NCBI GenBank assembly: GCA_964415935.1
Contig: CAYQCH010000001.1
Coordinates: 50,309 to 114,308 of the forward strand
Reading direction: 5' to 3'
Length of the DNA: 64,000 nt
DNA from: CAYQCH01 sp964415935
GTDB lineage: Bacteria > Patescibacteriota > Patescibacteriia > VMEV01 > CAYQCH01
The notes under the pieces are model-generated. The model ran no database searches. It saw only the letters and a list, made by a program, of their open reading frames with translations, and had not been told where the DNA came from. Position numbers and translations under genes: made by a program. Shown piece after piece: positions 9,700 through 17,741 of the stretch. The first letter of the stretch is position 1. The number at the start of each line of letters is the position of its first letter.

Positions 9700-10268
9700 A
9701 GGCGTGGGAGAAACAAGGAGATAAAGAGGAGCGTCAGGCTTGGCATGGCCTTCTGTAAGTGCCGGACAGTCCGAGAAAACATGACCTTACATGCGCCCTC
9801 GGATTTTCCGATGATGTCCGCAATTTCGCGATACGACTTTCCTTGCCATAGGCGCAACAGGACAATTTCGCGCTGTTCGGCGCTGAGATCTGCCAGCAAT
9901 GGCTGCACTTTTTGCATCATCTGCGCCACATGCGCGTCGCGCTCAATGTCCGCATCTGAAGCCAGGTCAAACGCATCCTCTATGTTGGAAGTGGGACGCG
10001 CGCGGCGATAATGGTCGATGACGGCGTTTCGCGCAATGCTATACAACCAGGTGCGGAAAGCAGCGCGCTGCGCATCAAATCGTCCCATGGAGCGCAGGGC
10101 TTTCATGAACGTCTGTGACGTCAAATCCTGCGCCGTCTCCACATGATGCGTTTTGTAATAGATAAAGTTGTAGATGTCCTGGACGTACGCGTCGTAGAGG
10201 CGGCCAAACGCCTGTCGGTCGCCTTGTGACGCCGCGGTAACGTCGTGTTCATTGTTTTGCATGGCCAT
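9696..10268 (-). CDS. ECF-type RNA polymerase sigma factor
   Basis: About 190 residues with region 2 (AFGRLYDAYVQDIYNFIYYK, FRTWLYSIARNAVIDHYRR) and region 4 (LSAEQREIVLLRLWQGKSYREIADIIG), and no regions 1 or 3, as in extracytoplasmic-function sigma factors. It would direct RNA polymerase to a stress regulon when released by the coupled membrane protein. The start is uncertain: ATGs at 10310, 10268 and 10262 are in frame; I prefer 10268 because the domain begins soon after. The C-terminus ends with an unusual hydrophobic stretch (LTLLFISLFLPRL) that may touch the membrane or the anti-sigma factor. Confidence 0.9.
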   Translation of the reverse strand: MAMQNNEHDVTAASQGDRQAFGRLYDAYVQDIYNFIYYKTHHVETAQDLTSQTFMKALRSMGRFDAQRAAFRTWLYSIARNAVIDHYRRARPTSNIEDAFDLASDADIERDAHVAQMMQKVQPLLADLSAEQREIVLLRLWQGKSYREIADIIGKSEGACKVMFSRTVRHLQKAMPSLTLLFISLFLPRL

Positions 10269-10352
10269 GCGATTGATGAACGTTTTTTCAAGCGTGTGTC
10301 GCTTGCACATGAATATACGGAAAGCCGGCCTAAAAAGTAACAGCCTCGCCCG

Positions 10353-10985
10353 TTACCGCTCCAAAAACACCTCTTTTGCGGCAAATCTCACCTTTTTATA
10401 AGCCTTTTTTCCCTGTTTCTCGGCACGACGGTAACCCAGGGCAACACAAACAACCGGAATGACGCCATGTCGTTTCAGGCCCAAAATCTTCTCAAATTTT
10501 TTGGGGTTAAACCCCTCTATGGGGCAGGCATCAATATTCATGTATGCGGCCGTGGCAAGCAAAAACCCCAGGGCGATATACACCTGACGAGCGTTCCAGT
10601 CGGCCCGCTCCCGCGCTGACAGACGCGCCACGTCTTTGGCAATCATCCGCTTGTATTTCGTATACGAAGATTCTGCCAGGCGTTGGATCTGGGAGGCAAC
10701 CCGAATGTAGCGATTGACATCTCGAGGCGTAAGAGATGTCCTGGCGCACAGCACGAGAAACTCGGAAGCCTCTGTCACCTGCGGCTGATCGTGGGAGTGC
10801 TGGCGGAGCTGGGAGCGAACCCCTTTGTCTTTGACGCGTACAAACTTCCACGGCTGCAGGTCGTACGCCGAGGGTGTCATGCGCAAACTCTCCAGCAAGA
10901 CCCGCAGGTCTTTACGGGGAATCCGCCGTTTGGCGTCAAAATCGTGGGTGGCGGAACGCCACTGCAGCTGTTGTAAAAAATCCAT
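10353..10985 (-). CDS. Nitroreductase-family flavoprotein
   Basis: A 210-residue FMN-dependent NAD(P)H oxidoreductase of the nitroreductase fold. Typical elements are the N-terminal RRIPRKDLRVLLESLRMTPSAYDLQPWKFV, the central QVYIALGFLLATAAYMNIDACPIEGF and the C-terminal IPVVCVALGYRRAE. The physiological substrate cannot be read from the sequence. It begins 8 bases after the PAS gene and is the last gene of the msrA-methyltransferase-PAS-nitroreductase run. It is one of the few ordinary genes with C rather than T before the ATG. Confidence 0.9.
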   Translation of the reverse strand: MDFLQQLQWRSATHDFDAKRRIPRKDLRVLLESLRMTPSAYDLQPWKFVRVKDKGVRSQLRQHSHDQPQVTEASEFLVLCARTSLTPRDVNRYIRVASQIQRLAESSYTKYKRMIAKDVARLSARERADWNARQVYIALGFLLATAAYMNIDACPIEGFNPKKFEKILGLKRHGVIPVVCVALGYRRAEKQGKKAYKKVRFAAKEVFLER

Positions 10986-10993
10986 GGGGAAGG

Positions 10994-11836
10994 TTATTTA
11001 CTCGCCGGTTTATATAAGGAAATATCTTCTTCAACACCGACAAAGCCCAGTAGCTTGTCCTGCTCATCCAGAATCGGCGAGACGGTTGCCAACGCGCGAT
11101 ACAGCGTGCCGTCTTTGCGCTTGTTGATGATTTCACCGCGAAATGGCTGCAGATTATCTTTTACCTGCTTCCAAAAATCTTTATAAAATGCGGCCGGCAT
11201 CTGGCGCCCCCATAAGGCCGGGGTTTTTCCCAGCACTTCTTTGACGCTGTACTGTGTTACGCGTTCCACGCCCTTGTTGGCAAACATGATTTTTCCCTCC
11301 GGATCGGTAACAATGATGTGGTTAAACGCATTCTCGACCGCCAGGCGGAATGTGCGCAACTCCCTATTGACCTTCTTAAGCAGTTCCGTGGCCGTCACTT
11401 GTTCGGTTACGTCGCGCGCAACGGCGAATGTGCCTACCACCTTCCCCGCGTCATCTGTGGCGACCTGAACGGAAATATCTGCCCAAATATAATCACCCTT
11501 GCTGCGAAGCAACCGGATAAAGGCGCGGGAGTCTTGCCCATCCGTGATCACTTGCTTGAATGCTTCTTCCGCCTTTACCTTGTCGGCCACATACACAAGG
11601 TCGAACACGCCCTGACCAAACAGCGGGCGCTGCTCATACCCAAGCAATGGTTTTACTGACGGCGAGATGAATTTAATCTTTCCGGCAATGTCCGTTTGAA
11701 CAATCAAATCGTGCGTCAGTTCGGCAATACGCCGGAACATCTGTTCGCTTGAAACCAACTCAGAAAACAAGCTCGAGTCAAGGTCTTTGTATGACATTTC
11801 AGCAAACAGTTTTCGACTCGGTTTTTTGGATGGCAT
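10994..11836 (-). CDS. Protein with two PAS domains and no output domain
   Basis: 280 residues. PAS-PAC 1 spans about 30-150 (LIVQTDIAGKIKFISPSVKPLLGY, then VVGTFAVARDVTEQV) and PAS-PAC 2 about 160-275 (HIIVTDPEGKIMFANKGVERVTQY, then LLGFVGVEEDISLYK). There is no histidine kinase, cyclase or HTH domain; the protein ends right after the second PAC. It may be a sensory partner that passes a signal to another protein. The longer reading upstream overlaps the methyltransferase, so I use the ATG at 11836, four bases after that gene's stop. Confidence 0.9.
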   Translation of the reverse strand: MPSKKPSRKLFAEMSYKDLDSSLFSELVSSEQMFRRIAELTHDLIVQTDIAGKIKFISPSVKPLLGYEQRPLFGQGVFDLVYVADKVKAEEAFKQVITDGQDSRAFIRLLRSKGDYIWADISVQVATDDAGKVVGTFAVARDVTEQVTATELLKKVNRELRTFRLAVENAFNHIIVTDPEGKIMFANKGVERVTQYSVKEVLGKTPALWGRQMPAAFYKDFWKQVKDNLQPFRGEIINKRKDGTLYRALATVSPILDEQDKLLGFVGVEEDISLYKPASK

Positions 11837-11840
11837 ATGT

Positions 11841-12386
11841 TTATTTTTCTGCGACCATGATGAAATACGGAAATACATTGCGCGGTTCTACGCTCAGGCT
11901 TACATGCCGAAAATACTTTTTCAGCACGGGCAGCATCAGCGGTGAATATTGATAGACAATGAATGCCCCCCCATCGCGCAGGTTGCGATGGGTATTGCGT
12001 ACAATGCGCTCGCGGGTGGCTGGATTAAAAAACGAAAACGGGATGCCTGAAATGACGGCATCCGCTGTTTTTAATCCAGTAGTGGAAAAATCCTCTGACA
12101 ACCGAACCACATCCTCATTTTTTACGGCCAGGCGATCATCTTTAATCTCGTTGAGCAACGGGAGAAAGTCTTTATTCAATTCAACAGCCACGACTTTGGC
12201 GTCACCAGGCAAACGAGACAAAAGCTCTTTGGTGATGACTCCGTCGCCGGCGCCGTACTCCACCACCAGCTTATAGCCAGGCCGCACCTTCTTTAAAATG
12301 GCGCGCACCGTATGGGGCGAACTTTTGGTGATGGCGCCGACTTTGTAGTCTTTCAACGCGACCTTGATGAAATCAATGGCATTCAT
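11841..12386 (-). CDS. SAM-dependent methyltransferase (PmtA/rRNA-dimethylase-like)
   Basis: A 181-residue class I methyltransferase. Motif I is [16 protein letters not shown] (about 41-56), the acidic end of strand 2 is VAVELNKDF, and motif IV is [11 protein letters not shown]. The IPF motif and layout resemble small phospholipid N-methyltransferases and KsgA-like enzymes, so a lipid or RNA amine substrate is possible but not shown. Its ATG overlaps the msrA stop as ATGA (12383-12386). Confidence 0.85.
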   Translation of the reverse strand: MNAIDFIKVALKDYKVGAITKSSPHTVRAILKKVRPGYKLVVEYGAGDGVITKELLSRLPGDAKVVAVELNKDFLPLLNEIKDDRLAVKNEDVVRLSEDFSTTGLKTADAVISGIPFSFFNPATRERIVRNTHRNLRDGGAFIVYQYSPLMLPVLKKYFRHVSLSVEPRNVFPYFIMVAEK

Positions 12387-12856
12387 ATGTGGCAGGTCGA
12401 TAGTCCGCGCTTGGCCAGGTACTGCTGATGGTATTCTTCCGCCTTATAAAATGTCTGCGCCGGCTCCAGGCTGGTTACGATGGGCTTGTCCCATTTCCCG
12501 GTGGCATTCCATTTTTCTATGGCGGCCTGCGCAGCCAGCTTCTGCTCTTCATCATGGTAAAAAACGGCAGAGCGGTACTGGTTGCCGATATCGGGACCCT
12601 GGCGGTTCAGCGTGGTGGGGTTATGGCTGGAAAAAAACACGTCCAGCAGGCGGTCGTAGCTGACTTTGGCCGGATCAAATTCCACCTGCACGACCTCGGC
12701 ATGGCCGGTTGTGTCCGTGCAAACATCTTGATACGTCGGGTTTTCCATGGTGCCGCCTTCATAGCCGACAGCCGTGGAAATGACACCGGGAATATTGCGA
12801 AATGTTTCTTCGACGCCCCAGAAGCACCCTGCGCCGAACGTGGCGAGTAATAGCAT
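12383..12856 (-). CDS. msrA: Peptide methionine-S-sulfoxide reductase MsrA
   Basis: 157 residues. It reduces methionine S-sulfoxide in proteins with thioredoxin as electron donor. The active-site motif GCFWG carries catalytic C11, followed by family signatures ([37 protein letters not shown]) and a C-terminal Cys (STCHI) that can act as resolving residue. It is the first gene of the four-gene run that ends with the nitroreductase. The ATG sits in the context TAAGTATG, which recurs at several starts here. Confidence 0.96.
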   Translation of the reverse strand: MLLLATFGAGCFWGVEETFRNIPGVISTAVGYEGGTMENPTYQDVCTDTTGHAEVVQVEFDPAKVSYDRLLDVFFSSHNPTTLNRQGPDIGNQYRSAVFYHDEEQKLAAQAAIEKWNATGKWDKPIVTSLEPAQTFYKAEEYHQQYLAKRGLSTCHI

Positions 12857-12941
12857 ACTTACATTTGCTTATTGTAGGAGCCAGCTCGTGACTAACTCCA
12901 GAGCTAATTATACCGGAAATCGACAAACTTGAATGCCCCGC

Positions 12942-13559
12942 CTACGTCGTATATTCCAAGGAAAGGCCGCTACTGGCAGGCTCTTCGGCCGTCTCCCCTC
13001 CTTCCTCTTCATCGGGACGCAACACGCCGAACATGGCGACGGTGGCGACAACCTGGATGATTCCCATCATGACAAAAAGCATTTTAAAAGAGGCATACGC
13101 GGCCACGCTGCCGCCCACCAGAAACGCCGCGCCCATGATGATGCTGGACTGGCCTTGCGCCTGCCCCCAGGATTCGCCGGAGCTACGCGTGCCGTACTGG
13201 GAATACAGGGCGTACCACGTAGGCGTAGCCATGGCTTGCGCAACCCCCAAAATAGCCTGAACAACCATGAGCTGAAACGGATTTTGTACGAACAAATACC
13301 CAAACGTCATCAAGGCGTTCAGCGCATAGCCAATAACGGCAAACCACTTCTGACGGCGTTCCGTCGTGGCAATTTTCCCGACGATAATAGTGGCAAAACC
13401 CGTTACCACCATAAACATGGCCCAGGCCCAGCTGATATCCAAAATACTGCCGCCGATATGCTCCGAATACACGGCAAAAAGAGGGCCGAAGAGCCCTTCG
13501 CCCAAATACCAGAGATTGCTGGCGTACAACAGATTTTTTTCCGGGTGACTAAAGCGCAT
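12942..13559 (-). CDS. Half-size MFS-like membrane protein (six helices)
   Basis: A 205-residue protein with about six transmembrane helices resembling one half of a major facilitator: YASNLWYLGEGLFGPLFAVY, the loop ATTERRQKW after helix 2, and IIMGAAFLVGGSVAAYASF. Full MFS transporters have twelve helices and about 400 residues. The C-terminus is acidic (PDEEEGGETAEEP) and ends cleanly, so this looks like a genuine half-transporter that would have to dimerise, not an obvious frameshift. Substrate unknown. The gene is preceded by a terminator-like hairpin ten bases before the start. Confidence 0.8.
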   Translation of the reverse strand: MRFSHPEKNLLYASNLWYLGEGLFGPLFAVYSEHIGGSILDISWAWAMFMVVTGFATIIVGKIATTERRQKWFAVIGYALNALMTFGYLFVQNPFQLMVVQAILGVAQAMATPTWYALYSQYGTRSSGESWGQAQGQSSIIMGAAFLVGGSVAAYASFKMLFVMMGIIQVVATVAMFGVLRPDEEEGGETAEEPASSGLSLEYTT

Positions 13560-13569
13560 AAAATAAACA

Positions 13570-13599
13570 TCGCAGGCGATTCAATGAATCGGCCTGCGA
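13570..13599 (-). promoter_or_regulatory. Terminator-like hairpin in the leader of the MFS gene
   Basis: TCGCAGGC-GATTC and GAATC-GGCCTGCGA form a long stem around a 3-base loop. On the minus strand it is followed by TGTTTATTTT and then the ATG at 13559. It could be an attenuator, an operator, or a second terminator behind the orphan gene upstream. Confidence 0.6.
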
Positions 13600-13662
13600 A
13601 ATCCAATAGTCGGTGCACCTAGTTTAGGCAAAAAACAATTTTTTGTCAATGATGTTCCAAAT

Positions 13663-13707
13663 AAAAAAGAGCCCGGAGCGTTCGACATGCGAGTGCTCAA
13701 CGGGCTC
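13663..13707 (-). terminator. Terminator of the orphan gene at 13724
   Basis: GAGCCCG (13669-13675) pairs with CGGGCTC (13701-13707), with an inner GAGC/GCTC pairing. The minus strand continues with TCTTTTTTAT. It lies 17 bases after the stop codon. Confidence 0.8.
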
Positions 13708-13723
13708 ATGACTCTGATCCTCC

Positions 13724-14428
13724 TTATGCGACGAAGCACGGAACCGCCGTGGTGGAAAACGCTTCATCGAGCGGGCGCAGGCCCAAATAGAGCCTGGGCT
13801 TCTGCCAAAAGACGCTGGGGACGTAGATCTTGCTCGATCCGCGCCGCCGACGCGCTTCGTAGCCGGCGAGATGCACGAACATCGCCCGGCACCAGCCATC
13901 CATGGTAATGGTCCACTTATCGTGAAGCGCCATCGCCGCGAGAATGCCCGCATGCGGAGATGACAGCGGCGAACGGACCTGGGAAACGGCCTTGCCCTCA
14001 TGCGCGCCGAGGTCGATGACCTCCCAACGCATCAGCCGGCGAGGATGATGGCTGCCTTCGAGAACCGTGAGATGGCTGGCGTCCGGCCGCACGCGATCCA
14101 GCCGGCAGTACCTGCCCAGTTGCCATTCGATGGCCTGCCACCAGCGTCGAAACGTTTCTTCCACGTTACGGAAGTACACGGCCAGGACAATGGCCGTATG
14201 CTTCCCCGGCGGGCGCGGCGGCGGCGCAGGAAGCCGCAGAAAGTCCTTGTCCGCCAGACCCCAGCCGAACACGCTGTTGTAGGCGTAGACGCGGCTGAGT
14301 TGCTCTTCCGGCAAGGCATGCCACCAGGGCATGCCATTCTCTTCGTGGCAGACCCGCAGCGCGCGGATGTCTGCTCGTTTCAACAATGCTGCGCGGACGA
14401 CCCAATCGTCCACGATCTTCATGATCAT
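13724..14428 (-). CDS. Orphan cassette protein 1, unknown function
   Basis: 234 residues with no family I recognise, rich in Trp and Arg (DDWVVRAALLKRAD, MPWWHALPEEQLSRVY, TFRRWWQAIEWQLGRYCRL). No signal peptide or membrane helix is evident, so it is probably cytoplasmic. I start at the ATG at 14428, preceded by AGGAGG (14438-14433); a second ATG two codons later is equally possible. A longer upstream reading runs antisense through the PadR promoter and is rejected. The gene is a complete unit: promoter TTGATT-17-TATTCT, Shine-Dalgarno, one ORF, terminator. C before the ATG and the strong Shine-Dalgarno differ from most genes here, hinting at a separate origin. Confidence 0.75.
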   Translation of the reverse strand: MIMKIVDDWVVRAALLKRADIRALRVCHEENGMPWWHALPEEQLSRVYAYNSVFGWGLADKDFLRLPAPPPRPPGKHTAIVLAVYFRNVEETFRRWWQAIEWQLGRYCRLDRVRPDASHLTVLEGSHHPRRLMRWEVIDLGAHEGKAVSQVRSPLSSPHAGILAAMALHDKWTITMDGWCRAMFVHLAGYEARRRRGSSKIYVPSVFWQKPRLYLGLRPLDEAFSTTAVPCFVA

Positions 14429-14446
14429 GACCCCTCCTGAGGGCAT

Positions 14447-14475
14447 AGAATAAGCAAGGAAATCAAGAAAATCAA
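14447..14475 (-). promoter_or_regulatory. Promoter of orphan cassette gene 1
   Basis: TTGATT (14475-14470) and TATTCT (14452-14447) with a 17-base spacer on the minus strand, followed by the AGGAGG-bearing leader. It runs back-to-back with the PadR promoter. Confidence 0.7.
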
Positions 14476-14482
14476 CAGTACC

Positions 14483-14511
14483 TTGCATTGCAATATACCA
14501 TGTGGTAAAGT
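14483..14511 (+). promoter_or_regulatory. Promoter and possible operator of the padR operon
   Basis: TTGCAT (14483-14488) and TAAAGT (14506-14511) are 17 bases apart. Only 8 bases separate the -10 from the ATG, so the mRNA would be almost leaderless. The short palindrome ACCATGTGGT (14498-14507) overlaps the -10 and could bind PadR for autoregulation. Confidence 0.65.
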
Positions 14512-14519
14512 AGCGCCAT

Positions 14520-14870
14520 ATGACAAACGCGCAAAAAAATATCGAGAACACCAAATCGCAGATGCGCAAAGGATCGCTGGAATTTTGCATTTTGCTGCTC
14601 ATTGCCAGCAGCCAAAAGATGTACGCATCCGACATGCTCAAAGAACTGAAGAACCATGAGCTGATTGTGGTAGAAGGAACCATTTATCCCCTTTTAAACC
14701 GCCTCAAACGCGAAGGACTGCTCGACTATGAATGGCAAGAATCCCAAAACGGCCCGCCGCGCAAGTATTACTTCGTAACCGCCGCCGGCGACGAAATGAT
14801 CCGCGAACTCATGGCCACCTGGAAATCTTTGAACAAATCCATAACCTCTTTGATGAAACAATATGCATAA
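14520..14870 (+). CDS. PadR-family transcriptional regulator
   Basis: A 116-residue winged-helix repressor of the PadR type. The N-terminal core has KGSLEFCILLLIASSQKMYASDML, the recognition region GTIYPLLNRLKREGLLDYE and the wing PPRKYYFVTAAG, with a short C-terminal dimerisation helix. PadR genes often precede membrane stress genes and repress them, and here the stop codon overlaps the start of the PspC-toastrack gene by 8 bases. I infer that it controls its own operon through the palindrome in the promoter. An in-frame ATG at codon 15 also exists. Confidence 0.93.
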   Translation: MTNAQKNIENTKSQMRKGSLEFCILLLIASSQKMYASDMLKELKNHELIVVEGTIYPLLNRLKREGLLDYEWQESQNGPPRKYYFVTAAGDEMIRELMATWKSLNKSITSLMKQYA

Positions 14871-16853
14871 AACCATCAGCATCACCCTGGACGGGCAGCT
14901 CTTCCACGTGGAGGAACCNNNNNNNNNNNNNNNNNNNNNNNNNNNNNNNNNNNNNNNNNNNNNNNNNNNNNNNNNNNNNNNNNNNNNNNNNNNNNNNNNN
15001 NNNNNNNNNNNNNNNNNNTGCATAAAACCATCAGCATCACCCTGGACGGGCAGCTCTTCCACGTGGAGGAACCCGCTTATCAAAGCCTGGACTTGTACGT
15101 AAACGCTGTGCGGCAGCATTTTGCCTCATACCCCGACCGGGTAGAAATCGTCTCGGACATAGAAAGCCGCATGGCCGAGCAGTTCAATGCCAAAACACAT
15201 GGGACAAACCGCGTGATCAACCAGGCGGACGTCGATGAAGTGATCAAAACTATGGGCACGGTGGAAGATTTCAAAGAATTCAGCGAAGAGCCCTCCGGAA
15301 ACGGAAGCGCCGATGCGCAAGCGCCCAAAACAAAGCGTAAGTTGTACCGCGATCCGGACAACAAAATTTTAGGCGGTGTGGCATCGGGTTTGGCCGCATA
15401 TTTCGGCGGCATCGACCCGACCATTGTGCGACTGATTTTCATTTTAACGTTATTCGCCGGCGGCACAGGCGTGATCGTGTACTTGATTTTATGGTTGATT
15501 GTTCCGGAAGCCTCCACTCCATCGGAAAAAATGGCCATGCATGGCGAACCGGTGACCATCGCTTCGCTGGAGAAGAAGTTTCGCGAAACCATGCAGCGCG
15601 CGGATGAACAAGTAAAAAAAAATGAAGCGCTGAAAAAAGGCATCCGCGCGCCCTTTGACGCGCTCACGCGGCTGATTGAAGGGCTGCTGCAGGTGCTGGG
15701 CAAACTTGTGCTGGCTCTGGCCAAAGTCGCCGGGTTCTTTATTGCCGCTGCCGCGCTTGCGGGGATTCTGGCCGCCACATTCGCTTTAGTCGCCTTGTTC
15801 GTAAACATCAATTCTCCTTATGTTGATTTCCCCTGGCGCGATGTCATGGACAGAACCGTTTTCTACGTTTTGGCTTCCTCTGCCTTCCTGGCCCTGGTTG
15901 TCCCGCTGAAGTTTATCTTCCTGGCCGGCGCATCGCTGTTGAGCGGTAAAAGCAAGTTTAAAACGCCGGCCGTGGCCGGGCTGGTCGCTATCTGGTTTGC
16001 GGCCCTGCTGACCGGAGGCGCGGTTGCCCTGCGCTATGGCCCCGAATACGCCGAAAAGTGGGACGAACGCAAAGCCGTTTTGCTTGCGCCGGAAACAAAG
16101 CCATTTGATCTGGCGGATTTTGAACGCATTGAGATTACAAGCGGCCACGCCCTTACCTTGCGGCAAGGCGATACATTCGACGTGAAAGCGTCGGGCGATG
16201 CGGAGTCGCTGGAACGGCTGGAACTTACGGTTGAAGACGGCACGCTTGTGACTCGCCAACAAGGGCGTAGCTGGCGATTATGCCTGTTCTGCCTGCGTCG
16301 CGGCGTGCAAATTGAAGTGACGATGCCCACGGTTTCCGGATTGTCTGTTATCAATGGCAGCCGAGCCGCGGTGACAGGCTTCACGCAAGAAACCATGAAC
16401 GTGCATGTGGAAAACGGCAGCCGCATGGAGATGGAATCCGCCATCTCCACTTTGACGATCAGCGCGGAAAACGGTTCATCCTTTATCTTCTCCGGAGACA
16501 CAACGCAGATGAACATCAAGCTGGAAAACGGTTCGCGCGCTGAAGCCTCCGGGACGCAGCAGTCTGTTACGGCGGACGTCTCAAACGCTTCCCGCCTGTC
16601 TCTGTCCGGGTCCACGGAATCCCTGAACGTCGACGTGGCCAACGGCTCTCGCCTCGAAGCAATGGAGCTAAAAGCGCAGAACGTGATAACCGTGGTGGAT
16701 GGGTACAGCCGCGCCGAGGTGCAGGCACACGCAGCATTGGAAGCGACTATCCTGGAGGCAAGCCGATTGGAATACCTGGACACGGGAGTTGTGCCCCAAC
16801 TTGAATTATCCGACTCAAGCCGCGCGGAAAAGAAACCCACAGCGGTGAAATAA
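14863..16853 (+). CDS. PspC-domain and toastrack (DUF2807) membrane protein, spans a false gap
   Basis: After merging the duplicated 55 bases around the N run the protein is 611 residues. Order: N-terminal helical region (ISITLDGQLFHVEEPAYQSL, SDIESRMAEQF); PspC domain near 95-155 (RDPDNKILGGVASGLAAYFG, then VIVYLILWLIVPEA); several transmembrane helices to about 345; and a C-terminal toastrack of short beta repeats (VENGSRMEME, AENGSSFIF, LENGSRAEA, VANGSRLEA). PspC proteins sense or respond to envelope stress, and toastracks act as extracellular scaffolds in PspC-linked systems. The ATG lies before the gap at 14863, inside the end of padR, so the two are translationally coupled. The TAA at 16851-16853 is certain. 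Confidence 0.9.
14864..15073. other. Assembly gap (100 N) with 55-base duplicated flanks
   Basis: Bases 14864-14918 are identical to 15019-15073, on either side of exactly 100 N (14919-15018). The reading frame of the PspC gene continues correctly if one copy and the N run are removed. This is the signature of two contigs overlapping by one 55-base k-mer joined by a scaffolder with a default gap, not a biological repeat. Confidence 0.95.
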
Positions 16854-16860
16854 AACAAAG

Positions 16861-16892
16861 GCCCCGACCAGAGAACCGTCTCTGGTCGGGGC
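16861..16892 (-). terminator. Terminator of orphan cassette gene 2
   Basis: GCCCCGACCAGAGA (16861-16874) pairs perfectly with TCTCTGGTCGGGGC (16879-16892) around ACCG. The minus strand continues CTTTGTTTTATTTC, so it mainly serves the gene ending at 16903; it may also stop the PspC transcript. Confidence 0.88.
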
Positions 16893-16902
16893 AAGCCTGT
16901 TC

Positions 16903-17436
16903 CTACTGGCGATGCTCGCGCGCCGCAAGGAACCAAAAGCAGCCGCCCCAATCGTGGTCGAATCCCTGGACGGACAACCAACGACAATCGCTGCCCCTGC
17001 CGAGCAGTGGTGCATACGCACTTCGTGGCTTAAGCCACTCAGCATACGTCCAATAGGAGCCGAGCGCAACAATGTAGAAGAGACGCTGAAGCTCCGGGAA
17101 TGTCTTGGCCACCTCAAGCAATTGAGCCAAGTCGGACGGAACTGCCTGCAGTTGCTGGATAGCCGCCTCAACCTCGGTTGTAGGACGACGTGCATCCCCC
17201 AGATTGACGAGCAGCAGCGTGCTCTTCCTTCTCCCCCTTTGTTCAAAGGGGAAGCGTTTGTCAGTAATATTCGGGCAAAACCACCTGAACTTACCAGCCT
17301 CAATCTTGCAGCCGAGCGGCTCGTCGTAGTCTACCTCAAACTCGCCAAGTTCGACGGACTTGGTGCCGTTTGGGTAGGTGGTCTGCACAAACGGGTGTCC
17401 CGCCATCTCAACAGTCTCGATCTTCGGATCGGCCAT
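16903..17436 (-). CDS. Orphan cassette protein 2, unknown function
   Basis: 177 residues of unknown family. The N-terminal half is acidic and beta-like (GTKSVELGEFEVDYDEPLGC), with three Cys in the protein core (LGCKIEAG, WFCPNI, SDCRW). A helical middle (VEAAIQQLQAVPSDLAQLLEV) and an aromatic C-terminus (GSYWTYAEWLK, DWGGCFWF) follow. No signal peptide or membrane span is seen. I use the ATG at 17436 (MADPK); a GTG seven codons upstream is possible. It has G before the ATG, stands alone, and is followed by a perfect terminator, like the other cassettes. It sits between two false assembly gaps, so this stretch may differ between strains. Confidence 0.7.
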   Translation of the reverse strand: MADPKIETVEMAGHPFVQTTYPNGTKSVELGEFEVDYDEPLGCKIEAGKFRWFCPNITDKRFPFEQRGRRKSTLLLVNLGDARRPTTEVEAAIQQLQAVPSDLAQLLEVAKTFPELQRLFYIVALGSYWTYAEWLKPRSAYAPLLGRGSDCRWLSVQGFDHDWGGCFWFLAAREHRQ

Positions 17437-17531
17437 CACGCGCTCTTTACCAGCCACGCACGGGCAAAAAAGAGTGAAAGAACTGTTGGAATATCAACAT
17501 GGTTGCAACATTTTGCCAACCCCAAAATCAT

Positions 17532-17741
17532 TTGTGTTCATGTTTTGTTCATGCTAGCCTGAACGCATATGCAACCGCTTGCCGCCNNNNNNNNNNNNNN
17601 NNNNNNNNNNNNNNNNNNNNNNNNNNNNNNNNNNNNNNNNNNNNNNNNNNNNNNNNNNNNNNNNNNNNNNNNNNNNNNNNNNNNNNTTGTGTTCATGTTT
17701 TGTTCATGCTAGCCTGAACGCATATGCAACCGCTTGCCGCC
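17532..17741. other. Assembly gap (100 N) with 55-base duplicated flanks
   Basis: Bases 17532-17586 equal 17687-17741 around exactly 100 N (17587-17686). The duplicated part includes the rarA promoter region and first codons (a second ATG at 17569). The true sequence is almost certainly continuous, with one copy. Confidence 0.95.

Noticed and set aside
14429..14683. N-terminal extension of orphan cassette gene 1 (up to 319 residues)
   Set aside because: The extension runs antisense through padR and its promoter; AGGAGG and a good promoter place the start at 14428.
14864..15073. 55-base direct repeats as attachment sites or transposon target duplications
   Set aside because: Both pairs have exactly the same length and flank exactly 100 N, the pattern of an assembly k-mer overlap.
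16034..16987. 317-codon minus-strand frame opposite the toastrack gene
   Set aside because: It is a Ser/Arg-rich shadow of the repeated plus-strand codons; no start signals or domain features.
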